A DNA stretch of 64,000 nt from Bradyrhizobium jicamae (lineage in GTDB: Bacteria; Pseudomonadota; Alphaproteobacteria; Rhizobiales; Xanthobacteraceae). The notes under the pieces are model-generated. The model ran no database searches. It saw only the letters and a program-made list of their open reading frames with translations, and had not been told where the DNA came from. A program made the translations under genes and the position numbers. Of this stretch, positions 1 to 10,162 are shown piece by piece. The stretch covers positions 124,001-188,000 of the forward strand of contig NZ_JAFCKQ010000004.1 in NCBI RefSeq assembly GCF_018130215.1, read 5' to 3'. The first letter of the stretch is position 1. Every line of letters begins with the position of its first letter.

Positions 1-561
<561 letters not shown>

Positions 562-565
562 CTAA

Positions 566-1692
<1,127 letters not shown>

Positions 1693-1771
1693 TCAGGCGC
1701 GCAATTGCGCACCATAGTTCCATGTTGCGCATCGCGCCGGAACGACAGGATGGAGGACGCGGGCCCTACAT

Positions 1772-2246
1772 CTGATTTGCCCGACGGCGCAAGCCCTCGC
1801 TGCAGAAATATTTCGGTTTATCGTAATGGCAAATCAGTGTATGGATTCACCCGTCTCACCCGATCGAGGGGCGAGCGCACGTCACGAACGCGCGGTGGGA
1901 TGCGGTGGACGTTGCGTGCGTGACTGACGAGAGCGCATGCAGCGGACGGCGAAATCGTGCAGGCCTGACGCCCTGGTGGCAGGTGTCTCATCAGCGAGGG
2001 CAATCTCTCTCGCTGGCGACGGTGACAAGCAAGCCCAGTCTCGCCGGGGAGAGCACGTATAAGCCGTAACCCATCGCGCAGGGAAAGCCGGTTGTTTCCG
2101 GTTACACCTGTGGTCCTACCCCGGTGCTTTTTTGTTGCACCGGGCCCATGGGTGCGATCGGCACCCGGCTTTCCCTGCGCCCTCCGACCAAGGAGAGGGC
2201 GGAAGTTTCGGAAAACCTCGGGCGCATCGCGCCGCGAGAATGCGGA
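1772..2246 (+). repeat. 475-bp structured dispersed repeat, copy A
   Basis: This stretch is a diverged copy of 57804-58277, in the same orientation and of nearly the same length. It has no convincing gene. It holds nested inverted repeats: a 16-bp perfect stem (2076-2091 with 2165-2180, GCGCAGGGAAAGCCGG), an inner hairpin CCCGGTGC/GCACCGGG (2120-2127, 2137-2144), an upstream hairpin CAGCGAG/CTCGCTG (1992-1998, 2009-2015) and a last hairpin CGCCCTC/GAGGGCG near 2179-2203. The inner and upstream stems differ in sequence from copy B yet stay paired. I recall similar elements from Bradyrhizobium genomes. Direction and transcription are not known; strand is given by convention. Confidence 0.85.
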
Positions 2247-2268
2247 TGTATGACTCACAACGTTCAGT

Positions 2269-2294
2269 GTCGTCCCGGCCTTCGCCGGGACGAC
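2269..2294. repeat. Short palindromic repeat (GTCGTCCCGG / CCGGGACGAC)
   Basis: Perfect 10-bp arms at 2269-2278 and 2285-2294 around a 6-base loop. A close relative sits at 58312-58337, also just after the other copy of the large repeat, and a degenerate one near 37757-37783. This is a REP-like family of the genome; here it lies 16 bp past the end of the convergent GNAT gene and may act as a terminator for it. Confidence 0.7.
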
Positions 2295-2310
2295 ATGAGG
2301 AGAGAGAGCC

Positions 2311-2760
2311 TCACGGCCGCCACGCCATCTTCAGCACCGGGCGTCCCGAGGTCGGGTTGACGTCCTCGCCGGCATGCGTAAAGCCGCTGCGTTCATAGAA
2401 GCGGATCGCGCGCGCGTTGTCCTTGTTGACGAGCAGCGTGACGCCGCCGGGCGCAAGGTGCTTGGCTTCATCGACCAGTGCGCCCGCCAGCGGCGAGCCC
2501 CAATGCGCGGGATCGACCACGAGCTGGTCGAGATAGCCGGTGCCGTCGATGGTCACGAAGCCGGTCAGTACGCCATCCTGCTCGGCGACGATGATCGCAG
2601 CATTCGGCACCAGCTCGCTCCGCCAGCGCTCGCGCCACCAGGCGACGCGCGCGGTGAAGTCGATCGACGGATAAGCCTGCTGCCAGGTCTGCCGCCACAG
2701 CTCGATCGCCGCGTCCTCGTCGGCCGCGCGGTAGGGGCGGAGCTCGAAGGCATTCGCCAC
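2311..2760 (-). CDS. GNAT-family N-acetyltransferase
   Basis: A 149-residue protein with the GCN5-related acetyltransferase fold, which moves an acetyl group from acetyl-CoA to an amine. Visible features are the N-terminal LRPYRAADEDAAIELW strand-helix, the central strand YLDQLVVDPAHWGSPLAGAL (a diverged acetyl-CoA loop) and the C-terminal NDNARAIRFYERSGF-like motif (KDNARAIRFYERSGFTHAGE). The start codon is GTG at 2760-2758, directly abutting the TAG of the OmpA-like gene, so it is last in that operon and probably translationally coupled. Substrate unknown. Confidence 0.9.
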   Translation of the reverse strand: MANAFELRPYRAADEDAAIELWRQTWQQAYPSIDFTARVAWWRERWRSELVPNAAIIVAEQDGVLTGFVTIDGTGYLDQLVVDPAHWGSPLAGALVDEAKHLAPGGVTLLVNKDNARAIRFYERSGFTHAGEDVNPTSGRPVLKMAWRP

Positions 2761-3789
2761 CTACTTCTCCGTCAGCTTCAGCTCGATGCGGCGGTTGCGC
2801 TTGTAGGCGTCTTCGTTCTGCCCGGTGTCGAGCGGCTGGAATTCGGCGAAGCCGGCGGCGACCAGGCGCTGCGGCGGCACGCCGAGCGAGACCAGATACT
2901 GCACCACCGAGATCGCGCGGGCCGCCGACAGCTCCCAGTTCGACTTGAACACCGGGCTGTTGATCGGCCGCACGTCGGTGTGGCCGTCGACCCGCAGCAC
3001 CCAGGCGATCTCGCTCGGGATCTGCTTGTCCAGATCGATGAGTGCGGTCGCCACCGTCTCGAGCTCGGTCTTGCCCTCGGGCAGCAGCGTCGCCTGGCCG
3101 GTGTCGAAGAATACTTCGGACTGGAACACGAAGCGGTCGCCGACGATGCGGATATCCGGGCGGTTGCCGAGGATGGCGCGCAGCCGGCCGAAGAATTCGG
3201 AGCGGTACTTCGACAATTCCTGTACCCGCTGCGCCAGCGCGACGTTGAGGCGCTGGCCGAGATCGGCGATCCGACTCTGCGAGTCCTTGTCGCGCTTCTC
3301 GGAGGCGTCGAGCGCCTCCTCGAGCGCGGCGAGCTGGCGGCGCAGCGCGCTGATCTGCTGGTTCAGCACCTCGATCTGCGCCAGTGCGCGCGACGAGACC
3401 GCCTTCTCGGAATCCAGCGCCTTGTTGAGCTCGTTGGCGCGGCCCTGCGCGTCGTTGCCGGAATTCGCCAGCCCTTCATAGAGCCCCTTCATGCGGTCGC
3501 GTTCGCCCTCGGCGGAGGCGAGGCCGGCCTTGAGCTGCGCCACCTGGTCGTCGAGGCTCAGCTTGCCGAGCTTTTCCAGCGACAGCAGCTCGTTGAGCTG
3601 CGCGATCCTGGCGTTGAGCTGCTCCAGTGCCTTGTCCTTGCCGGTGACCTCCTGCGACAGGAAGAACTGCACCACCAGGAACACCGAGAGCAGGAACACG
3701 ATCGACAGCACCAGTGTCGACAGCGCATCGACGAATCCGGGCCAGTAGTTGAACGCGGATTCGCTGCGGCGGGAGCGGGCGAGGGCCAT
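2761..3789 (-). CDS. OmpA/MotB-like membrane-anchored peptidoglycan-binding protein
   Basis: A 342-residue inner-membrane protein. One transmembrane helix lies at about residues 22-44; Asp21 in FVDALSTLV just before it sits where MotB carries its proton-binding Asp. A long coiled coil follows (about 50-185). The C-terminal OmpA-like domain (about 230-342) contains VDGHTDVRP and the NRRIELKL end that binds peptidoglycan. With the ExbB/MotA-like protein encoded at 4189-5205 it should form a proton-driven complex that spans the periplasm. It is not an obvious flagellar stator, since no flagellar genes are nearby; envelope maintenance is another possibility. Confidence 0.85.
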   Translation of the reverse strand: MALARSRRSESAFNYWPGFVDALSTLVLSIVFLLSVFLVVQFFLSQEVTGKDKALEQLNARIAQLNELLSLEKLGKLSLDDQVAQLKAGLASAEGERDRMKGLYEGLANSGNDAQGRANELNKALDSEKAVSSRALAQIEVLNQQISALRRQLAALEEALDASEKRDKDSQSRIADLGQRLNVALAQRVQELSKYRSEFFGRLRAILGNRPDIRIVGDRFVFQSEVFFDTGQATLLPEGKTELETVATALIDLDKQIPSEIAWVLRVDGHTDVRPINSPVFKSNWELSAARAISVVQYLVSLGVPPQRLVAAGFAEFQPLDTGQNEDAYKRNRRIELKLTEK

Positions 3790-4173
3790 TCAGAGTCCCT
3801 TCGGGCCTTGCGGCGCGTGGCAGACGGCCTCGATATTGTGGCCGTCGGGATCGAGGACGAAAGCGCCGTAGTAATTGGCATGATAGTGCGGCCGAATTCC
3901 GGGCGGCCCGTTGTCGCGGCCGCCGGCCCTGACAGCGTCGTCGTAGAAGCGGTCGACGGTGGCGCGATCGGCGGCGGTGAAGGCAATATGGGCGCCGGTC
4001 TGCGTGATGGCGCGCCGGCCGATCCAGAAGAACGCCTTGGGGCGGATACCGTAGCCTGCGAAATCGGCGCCCTCGGCATAGAGGCGGCTGATGCCGAGCG
4101 CGCGCAGCGCCTCGTCATAGAACGCCTTCGATCGTTCGACATCGCGGACGCCGATGGTGACGTGGTCCAGCAA
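3790..4173 (-). CDS. VOC-family (glyoxalase/dioxygenase-fold) protein
   Basis: A 127-residue protein with two beta-alpha-beta-beta-beta modules typical of the vicinal oxygen chelate superfamily: MLDHVTIGVRDVERSKAFY at the start, HIAFTAADRATVDRFY in the middle and AFVLDPDGHNIEAVCH at the end. Likely metal ligands are His4, the His of HIAF and the Glu of NIEAV. The start is TTG at 4173 with a strong GGAGG six bases upstream. It lies between the channel gene and the OmpA-like gene, ending one base before the latter, an odd place for a small enzyme. Substrate unknown. Confidence 0.85.
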   Translation of the reverse strand: MLDHVTIGVRDVERSKAFYDEALRALGISRLYAEGADFAGYGIRPKAFFWIGRRAITQTGAHIAFTAADRATVDRFYDDAVRAGGRDNGPPGIRPHYHANYYGAFVLDPDGHNIEAVCHAPQGPKGL

Positions 4174-4188
4174 ACCGACCTCCGTAGC

Positions 4189-5205
4189 TCAACTCTTCTC
4201 CGGCTGGCGGGCAAGGCGCTCCAGCAGTCGCTTGATCTCGCGGTTCTGCTCGCCCTGGCCGTCGGCCCATTCGCGGATCATCTGCTGCTCGGTGCGCATA
4301 TGCGCGACCAGCCCCTGGATCGCCTCGGCGAGGTTGGCCATCGCCGCCGTGGTGCTGCGGTTGCTGCCGCCTTCCTCGACCGCGGTGCGCAGCCGCTCGA
4401 TCGCGCCCTGCAACTCGCCTCCGCCGGCAGCGTCCTCGCCGGAAATGCCGCGCACAGTGGTGGCGAGCCAGTCCTCGAGGTCGGTGTAGAAGCGATTCTG
4501 GGCCTGGCTCGATTGCAAATCGAGGAAACCGAGGATCAGCGAGCCGGCAAGGCCGAACAGCGAGGACGAGAACGAGATGCCCATGCCGCCGAGCGGGGCG
4601 GCGAGGCCCTCCTTCAGCGTCTCGAACAGCGCGCCGGCGTCGCCGCCGACCTTGAGCCCATCGATCACCTTGCCGACCGAGCCGACCGTCTCGATCAAAC
4701 CCCAGAAGGTGCCGAGCAGGCCGAGGAAGACCAGAAGACCGGTCATGTAGCGCGAGATGTCGCGGGCTTCATCGAGGCGGGTCGCGATCGAATCGAGCAG
4801 GTGCCGCATCGTCTGTTGCGAGATCGTCATGCGGCCGGTGCGCTCGCCGCCGAGGATCGCGGCCATCGGGGCCAGCAGCGTCGGGCGGCGCTCGATCGCA
4901 AGGCCGGGGTCGGCGATGCGGAAATTGTTGACCCAGGCGACCTCGGGATAGAGCCGGATCACCTGACGGAAGGCCAGTATGACGCCGATCAGGAGGACCA
5001 GGCCGATCAGGGCGTTCAGCCCGGGATTGGCGAAGAAGGCCGTGACGATCTGCTTGTAAAGCACGAAGCCGATCAGGCCGCACAGCACCAGGAACACCAG
5101 CATCCGCACCAGGAAGATCCGGGGCGAGGACAGCTTGCTCAGTTCGATCTCCATGTCGGAGCGGGAAGGGGGCATTGCCGGGTCATCCGTTCGCGAAGGC
5201 CGCAT
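4189..5205 (-). CDS. ExbB/TolQ/MotA-like proton channel protein
   Basis: A 338-residue inner-membrane protein with four predicted transmembrane segments, at about residues 31-52, 63-80, 152-175 and 205-235. The last two (MTGLLVFLGLLGTFWGLIETV and PLGGMGISFSSSLFGLAGSL) match the MotA/TolQ/ExbB core, which forms an ion channel and pairs with a MotB/TolR/ExbD or OmpA-type partner. That partner is the protein encoded at 2761-3789. The C terminus is a charged helix. The gene opens a four-gene minus-strand operon. The start could also be the second Met (residue 11) or the third (residue 18). Confidence 0.82.
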   Translation of the reverse strand: MRPSRTDDPAMPPSRSDMEIELSKLSSPRIFLVRMLVFLVLCGLIGFVLYKQIVTAFFANPGLNALIGLVLLIGVILAFRQVIRLYPEVAWVNNFRIADPGLAIERRPTLLAPMAAILGGERTGRMTISQQTMRHLLDSIATRLDEARDISRYMTGLLVFLGLLGTFWGLIETVGSVGKVIDGLKVGGDAGALFETLKEGLAAPLGGMGISFSSSLFGLAGSLILGFLDLQSSQAQNRFYTDLEDWLATTVRGISGEDAAGGGELQGAIERLRTAVEEGGSNRSTTAAMANLAEAIQGLVAHMRTEQQMIREWADGQGEQNREIKRLLERLARQPEKS

Positions 5206-5669
5206 CAGTCAGCAATATGGCACAGCGGCGGGGGGAGGAAAGTCAGGAAAGCCGAATCCGGCACCCCAAAGCGGCGCATCGCGTTGAAAACCGCCCCGTC
5301 GGCATCCGCGCCTTCAGCCGTCGTGCAGGTTGCGGCCCGCTCGAGGAATCGCGCAAGCGAGCGTCGTCGGGCGACGGCAACGGCACGGCCGGCGATTCGT
5401 GTCGGGGCGTTACAAAGTTACAGTCCGCGGCGTTTTCGCACGGGCAAATGCCGCGTTCCGCCCATACGGCTTGCAATGGAACCTGCTCACAATCCGGTGA
5501 GTCGGCGAAAGGGTCCGCGAAATCAGCGCGATAGGGTTGTGTGACAATGAGCCGCCCGCGAAACGCATTGCGTCGCAGCAAGCAGATTTTATTTTCACGT
5601 GGACGCGAGCGGTGTCGAGACGATGCCGCTGTTTGTTTGTTCACACTCTTTCAAGGGGCGACCTTTCCG
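5206..5669. other. Divergent intergenic region between the channel operon and the RND pump
   Basis: These 464 bases separate the ExbB-like gene (minus) from the RND adaptor gene (plus) and should hold both promoters. No regulator gene, hairpin or clear operator was recognised. Possible reading frames here have no family features and poor codon character. Confidence 0.5.
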
Positions 5670-6878
5670 ATGTCTGGACTTCGCGCGCAATCGGCATGCA
5701 TTGCTTTGATGCTGGCCGTGACGGCGCCACTGCTTGCCGGCTGCGATGAACCGAACCCCGCGACCGCCGCCACGCAAGCCGCCGAGCCGGACGTCAGCGT
5801 CGTCACCGTGAAGCCGCAGGCGCGCGCGATGGTGCGCGAGCTGCCGGGCCGCATCGCGCCGACCCGCGTCTCCGAGGTGCGCCCGCGCGTCTCCGGCATC
5901 ATCGTCAACCGCATGTTTCACCAGGGCAGCGAGGTGAAGGCCGGCGATCCGCTGTATCAGATCGATCCGCGACCGTTCGAGGTCGAATTGCAGTCGACCG
6001 AGGCGGCGCTGTCGCGCGCCAAGGCCGTGCTCGAGCAGGCCACGCTGCACGCCCGCCGGATCGCGACGCTGACCAGCCAGCGCACGGCGCCGGAGGCCGA
6101 GAACGAAAAGGCGATCGCCGCTCTGAAGCAGGCCGAGGCCGACGTGCAGGGTCGCGAGGCCGACGTCGCACGCGCAAAGCTCAATCTCGATTACGCCACC
6201 ATCCGTGCGCCGATCGACGGCATCATCGGCGCGGCGCTGGTCAGCGAGGGCGCGCTCGTGGTGCAGAACGACGCCAACAGCCTGGCGACGATCCAGCAGC
6301 TCGATCCGATCTATGCCGACTTCCAGCAGTCTGCGACCGAGATGCACCAGCTCCGCCGCGCCTTCGAGAACGGCGATCTCGACCGCATCGCCCAGGACGC
6401 GTTGAAGGTCCGCCTCGTGCTCGACGATGGCTCGGCCTATCCGTTGCAGGGCAAGCTGCTGTTCTCCGACGCCAAGGTCGACGCCTATACCGGCCAGGTG
6501 ACGCTGCGCGGAGAATTTCGCAATCCAAACCGGGTGCTGCTGCCGGGGATGTATGTCCGCGTGCAGATCGAGCAGGGCATCGACTCCGATGCGATCGCGG
6601 TGCCGCAGCAGGCGATCCAGCGCAATGGCGGCGGCGGCAGCGAGGTGTTCGTCGTCAAGGGCGACAACCTCGTCGCGGTGCAGCCGGTGCGTACCGGCTC
6701 GCTGCAGGGCGGCCAATGGTTCGTCACCGATGGCCTGAAGGCCGGCGACAAGGTCGTGGTCGAGGGCTTCCAGAAATTCGCCGCCGGCGACAAGGTGCGC
6801 CCGCATGCCTGGCCGCAGGTCGACGCCGCGGCCGCGGAGACAGGCGATTCCAGGCAAACCGCGCATATCGAGCGGTGA
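5670..6878 (+). CDS. RND efflux periplasmic adaptor (MexA/AcrA type), lipoprotein
   Basis: A 402-residue membrane fusion protein that links an inner-membrane RND transporter to an outer-membrane channel. A signal peptide ends in the lipobox LLAGC with lipidated Cys25. Next come the lipoyl half (ISGIIVNRMFHQGSEVKAGDPLYQIDP), an alpha-helical hairpin, the second lipoyl half (NLDYATIRAPIDGIIG), a beta-barrel and the membrane-proximal domain. I chose the ATG at 5670 because it gives a proper signal peptide; in-frame codons further upstream add 43 unlikely residues. The transporter gene follows after 6 bp. No TetR-type repressor is adjacent, and no outer-membrane factor gene follows. Confidence 0.95.
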   Translation: MSGLRAQSACIALMLAVTAPLLAGCDEPNPATAATQAAEPDVSVVTVKPQARAMVRELPGRIAPTRVSEVRPRVSGIIVNRMFHQGSEVKAGDPLYQIDPRPFEVELQSTEAALSRAKAVLEQATLHARRIATLTSQRTAPEAENEKAIAALKQAEADVQGREADVARAKLNLDYATIRAPIDGIIGAALVSEGALVVQNDANSLATIQQLDPIYADFQQSATEMHQLRRAFENGDLDRIAQDALKVRLVLDDGSAYPLQGKLLFSDAKVDAYTGQVTLRGEFRNPNRVLLPGMYVRVQIEQGIDSDAIAVPQQAIQRNGGGGSEVFVVKGDNLVAVQPVRTGSLQGGQWFVTDGLKAGDKVVVEGFQKFAAGDKVRPHAWPQVDAAAAETGDSRQTAHIER

Positions 6879-6884
6879 TCTGAC

Positions 6885-9800
6885 ATGCCCGCTTTCTTCA
6901 TCGACCGGCCGATCTTCGCCTGGGTCGTCGCGCTGTTCATCTGCCTGGTCGGCGCGATCTCCATTCCGCTGCTCGCGGTCGCGCAATATCCGATCATCGC
7001 GCCGCCCTCGATCTCGATTTCGACCAGCTATCCCGGCGCCTCGCCCGAGAACCTCTACAACAGCGTCACCCGGCTGATCGAGGAGGAGCTGAACGGCGCC
7101 GCCAACATCCTTAACTTCGAATCGACCTCCGACTCGCTCGGCCAGGTCGAGATCATTGCCAACTTCAAGCCGGGCACCGACACCAGCCAGGCCTCGGTCG
7201 AGGTGCAGAACCGCCTCAAGCGCGTCGAGGCGCGGTTGCCGCGCGCCGTGATCCAGCAGGGCATCCTGGTCGAGGAAGCCTCCTCGGCGGTGCTGCAGAT
7301 CATCACGCTGAACTCGACCGACGGCAGCCTCGACGAGGTTGGGCTGGGCGACTTCATGATCCGCAACGTGCTGGGCGAGATCCGCCGCATTCCCGGCGTC
7401 GGTCGCGCCACGCTGTATTCGACCGAGCGTTCATTGCGCATCTGGATCGATCCCGCCAAGCTGGTCGGCTATGGCCTGTCCGCCGACGACGTCAACAAGG
7501 CGATCTCGGCGCAGAACGCCCAGGTCGCCTCCGGCAGCATCGGTGCCGAGCCGAGCACCGACGCGCAGAAGATCTCGGCCCAGGTGCTGGTGAAGGGCCA
7601 GCTCGCCTCGCCCGACGAGTTCGGCGCGATCATCCTGCGCGCCAATGCCGACGGCTCCACGGTCCGCCTGCGCGACGTCGCGCGGATCGAGGTCGGCGGC
7701 CTCTCCTACCAGTTCAACACCCGCCTCAACGGCAAGCCGACGGCCGGCCTCTCGGTGCTGCTGTCGCCGAAGGGCAATGCGCTGGCGACCGCGAGCGCGG
7801 TCGAGGCCAAGATGAAGGAGCTGTCGCGCTTCTTCCCGGCCAATATCGGCTACGACATCCCCTACAACATCACGCCGGTGGTGAAGGCCTCGATCGAGAA
7901 GGTCCTGATGACGCTGGTCGAGGCGGTGGTGCTGGTGTTCATCGTGATGTTCCTGTTCCTGCAGAACATCCGCTACACCATCATTCCGACGATCGTGGTT
8001 CCGGTGGCGCTGCTGGGCGCCTGTGCCACGCTGATGATCGCGGGCTTCTCGATCAACATGCTGACGATGTTCGGCATGGTGCTCGCGGTGGGCATCCTCG
8101 TCGACGACGCCATCGTCGTCGTCGAGAACGTCGAGCGCATCATGGCCGAAGAGGGCCTGCCGCCGAAGCAGGCGACCAAGAAGGCGATGTCGCAGATCAC
8201 CGGCGCCATCATCGGCATCACGCTGGTGCTGATGGCGGTGTTCGTGCCGATGGCGTTCTTCCCGGGCTCGGTCGGCATCATCTACCGCCAGTTCTCGGTC
8301 ACCATGGTGGCGGCGATCGCGTTCTCGGCGCTGCTCGCGCTGTCGCTGACGCCGGCGCTGTGCGCGACGCTGCTCAAGCCGGTGCAGCAGGGCCATGGCC
8401 ACGCGCGCAGGGGCGTGTTCGGCTGGTTCAACCGCGCGCTCGACAGCAGCCGGGCCGGCTATGTCAGGACCGTGCAGGGCGGGCTGAAGCGCACCGGCCG
8501 CCTGATGCTGATCTACGCCGTGCTGTTCGCAGCCGTGGGTTACGGCTTCGTGCGGCTGCCCGGCGGCTTCCTGCCGGTCGATGACCAGGGCTTCATCACC
8601 ACCGACGTGCAGACGCCGTCGGAGTCCTCCTATGCGCGCACCGAGGCCGCGGTCGAGCAGGTCGAGAAATATCTGAAGGACCGTGACGGCATCGAGAACG
8701 TGACGTTCCTCACCGGCTTCAGCTTCCTCGGCCAGGGCATGAACACGGCGCAGGCCTTCATCACGCTGAAGGACTGGTCGGAGCGCGGGCCGAAGGATTC
8801 GGCGGCGGCGATCGTTGCCGACATCAACCGTGACCTGGCGTCGGTTCGTGACGCAAGGATCTCGGCGCTGCAACCGCCGCCGATTGACAACCTCGGCAAC
8901 TCCTCGGGCTTCTCGTTCCGCCTGCAGGACCGCGGCCAGAAGGGCTACGCGGCGCTGATCGCGGCGTCCGACCGCCTGGTCACGGAGGCCAATGCCAGCC
9001 CCGTGCTGCAGAAGGTCTATGTCGAAGGGCTGCCGTCGGCGCCGCAGGTCAATCTGATGATCGACCGCGAGAAGGCGGGCGCGTTCGGCGTCACCTTCGA
9101 GGACATCAACAACACGATCTCGACCAATCTCGGCTCGAACTACATCAACGACTTCCCGAACCGCGGGCGCATGCAGCGCGTCATCGTGCAGGCGGACAAG
9201 ACCAGCCGCATGAACGCGGACGACATCCTCAATTACAATGTGAAGAACAGCCGCGGGCAACTGGTGCCGTTCTCGTCCTTCGCCACCATCGAATGGTCGA
9301 AGGGGCCGACGCAAATCGCGGGCTTCAACTACTATCCGGCAGTGCGCATCTCCGGCGAGGCGCGACCCGGCTTCACCTCGGGTGATGCGATATCGGAGAT
9401 GGAGCGGCTTGCCGACAAGCTGCCGCGTGGCTTCGGCTATGAATGGACCGGTCAGTCGCTGCAGGAGAAGCTGTCGGGCTCGCAGGCGCCATTCCTGCTG
9501 GCGCTGTCGGTGCTGGTGGTGTTCCTGCTGCTCGCGGCGCTGTATGAGAGCTGGACCGTCCCGCTCGCGGTACTGCTCACGATTCCGCTCGGCATTCTCG
9601 GCGCGGTGGTGGCCGCAACGCTGCGCGGCCTGTCCAACGACGTCTATTTCACCGTCGGCCTGATCACCATCATCGGTCTCGCCGCCAAGGACGCGATCCT
9701 GATCATCGAGTTCGCCAGGGATCTGCGCGCGCAGGGCAGGCCGCTGGTGGAGGCCACGGTGGAGGCGTGCAGCCTGCGCTTCCGTCCGATCCTGATGACC

Positions 9801-10040
9801 GGCCTTGCCTTCGTCTGCGGCGTGCTGCCGATGGCGATCGCGACCGGCGCCGGCGGCGCCAGCCAGCAGGCGCTCGGCACGTCCGTGATGGGCGGCATGA
9901 TCGCGGTGGTTATCCTGGCGCTGCTATTGGTCCCGGTGTTCTTCGTCAGCGTGCAGCGTGTGCTGGCGGGCGACCGCGAGAAGGCGGCGGAAAGGGGTGA
10001 AGTGCATGGGCCGCCGGCACCGGCCAGGATCGGTCACTGA
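6885..10040 (+). CDS. RND multidrug efflux transporter (MexB/AcrB, HAE1 type)
   Basis: A 1051-residue inner-membrane proton/drug antiporter of the usual AcrB length. It starts with the canonical MPAFFIDRPIFAWVVALFI. Twelve membrane helices and two large periplasmic loops are apparent. The paired Asp residues of helix 4 needed for proton relay are present in AVGILVDDAIVVVENVERIM, and the second-half counterpart is VGLITIIGLAAKDAILIIEFA. It would export hydrophobic compounds together with the adaptor encoded just upstream. Specific substrates cannot be told from sequence. Confidence 0.97.
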   Translation: MPAFFIDRPIFAWVVALFICLVGAISIPLLAVAQYPIIAPPSISISTSYPGASPENLYNSVTRLIEEELNGAANILNFESTSDSLGQVEIIANFKPGTDTSQASVEVQNRLKRVEARLPRAVIQQGILVEEASSAVLQIITLNSTDGSLDEVGLGDFMIRNVLGEIRRIPGVGRATLYSTERSLRIWIDPAKLVGYGLSADDVNKAISAQNAQVASGSIGAEPSTDAQKISAQVLVKGQLASPDEFGAIILRANADGSTVRLRDVARIEVGGLSYQFNTRLNGKPTAGLSVLLSPKGNALATASAVEAKMKELSRFFPANIGYDIPYNITPVVKASIEKVLMTLVEAVVLVFIVMFLFLQNIRYTIIPTIVVPVALLGACATLMIAGFSINMLTMFGMVLAVGILVDDAIVVVENVERIMAEEGLPPKQATKKAMSQITGAIIGITLVLMAVFVPMAFFPGSVGIIYRQFSVTMVAAIAFSALLALSLTPALCATLLKPVQQGHGHARRGVFGWFNRALDSSRAGYVRTVQGGLKRTGRLMLIYAVLFAAVGYGFVRLPGGFLPVDDQGFITTDVQTPSESSYARTEAAVEQVEKYLKDRDGIENVTFLTGFSFLGQGMNTAQAFITLKDWSERGPKDSAAAIVADINRDLASVRDARISALQPPPIDNLGNSSGFSFRLQDRGQKGYAALIAASDRLVTEANASPVLQKVYVEGLPSAPQVNLMIDREKAGAFGVTFEDINNTISTNLGSNYINDFPNRGRMQRVIVQADKTSRMNADDILNYNVKNSRGQLVPFSSFATIEWSKGPTQIAGFNYYPAVRISGEARPGFTSGDAISEMERLADKLPRGFGYEWTGQSLQEKLSGSQAPFLLALSVLVVFLLLAALYESWTVPLAVLLTIPLGILGAVVAATLRGLSNDVYFTVGLITIIGLAAKDAILIIEFARDLRAQGRPLVEATVEACSLRFRPILMTGLAFVCGVLPMAIATGAGGASQQALGTSVMGGMIAVVILALLLVPVFFVSVQRVLAGDREKAAERGEVHGPPAPARIGH

Positions 10041-10162
10041 TGTCCGAGATCACGTCAGGGCGCGGCGCCGTCCGCGGCTTGCTTTTGCAAGCCGGTCAAT
10101 CCAGATTGCATCTCTGGATTGAGCCGGAAGCGCGCAGGCAACCCGGGGATTGAGGGCATGGA

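Noticed and set aside
1818-2258. A 146-codon minus-strand frame in repeat copy A that looks like hypothetical proteins annotated in Bradyrhizobium
   Set aside because: The frame is not maintained in copy B; differences between copies preserve base pairing instead of codons. It is better explained as a structured repeat.
2374-5544. A 1056-codon open frame on the plus strand opposite the channel/VOC/OmpA/GNAT operon
   Set aside because: It lies antisense to four genes with clear family motifs and is rich in Arg, Gly, Ala and His as expected from the complement of GC-rich codons. It has no domain of its own.
7431-9314. A 627-codon minus-strand frame inside the RND transporter gene
   Set aside because: Antisense to an unambiguous AcrB-type gene; Arg/His-rich with no motif.
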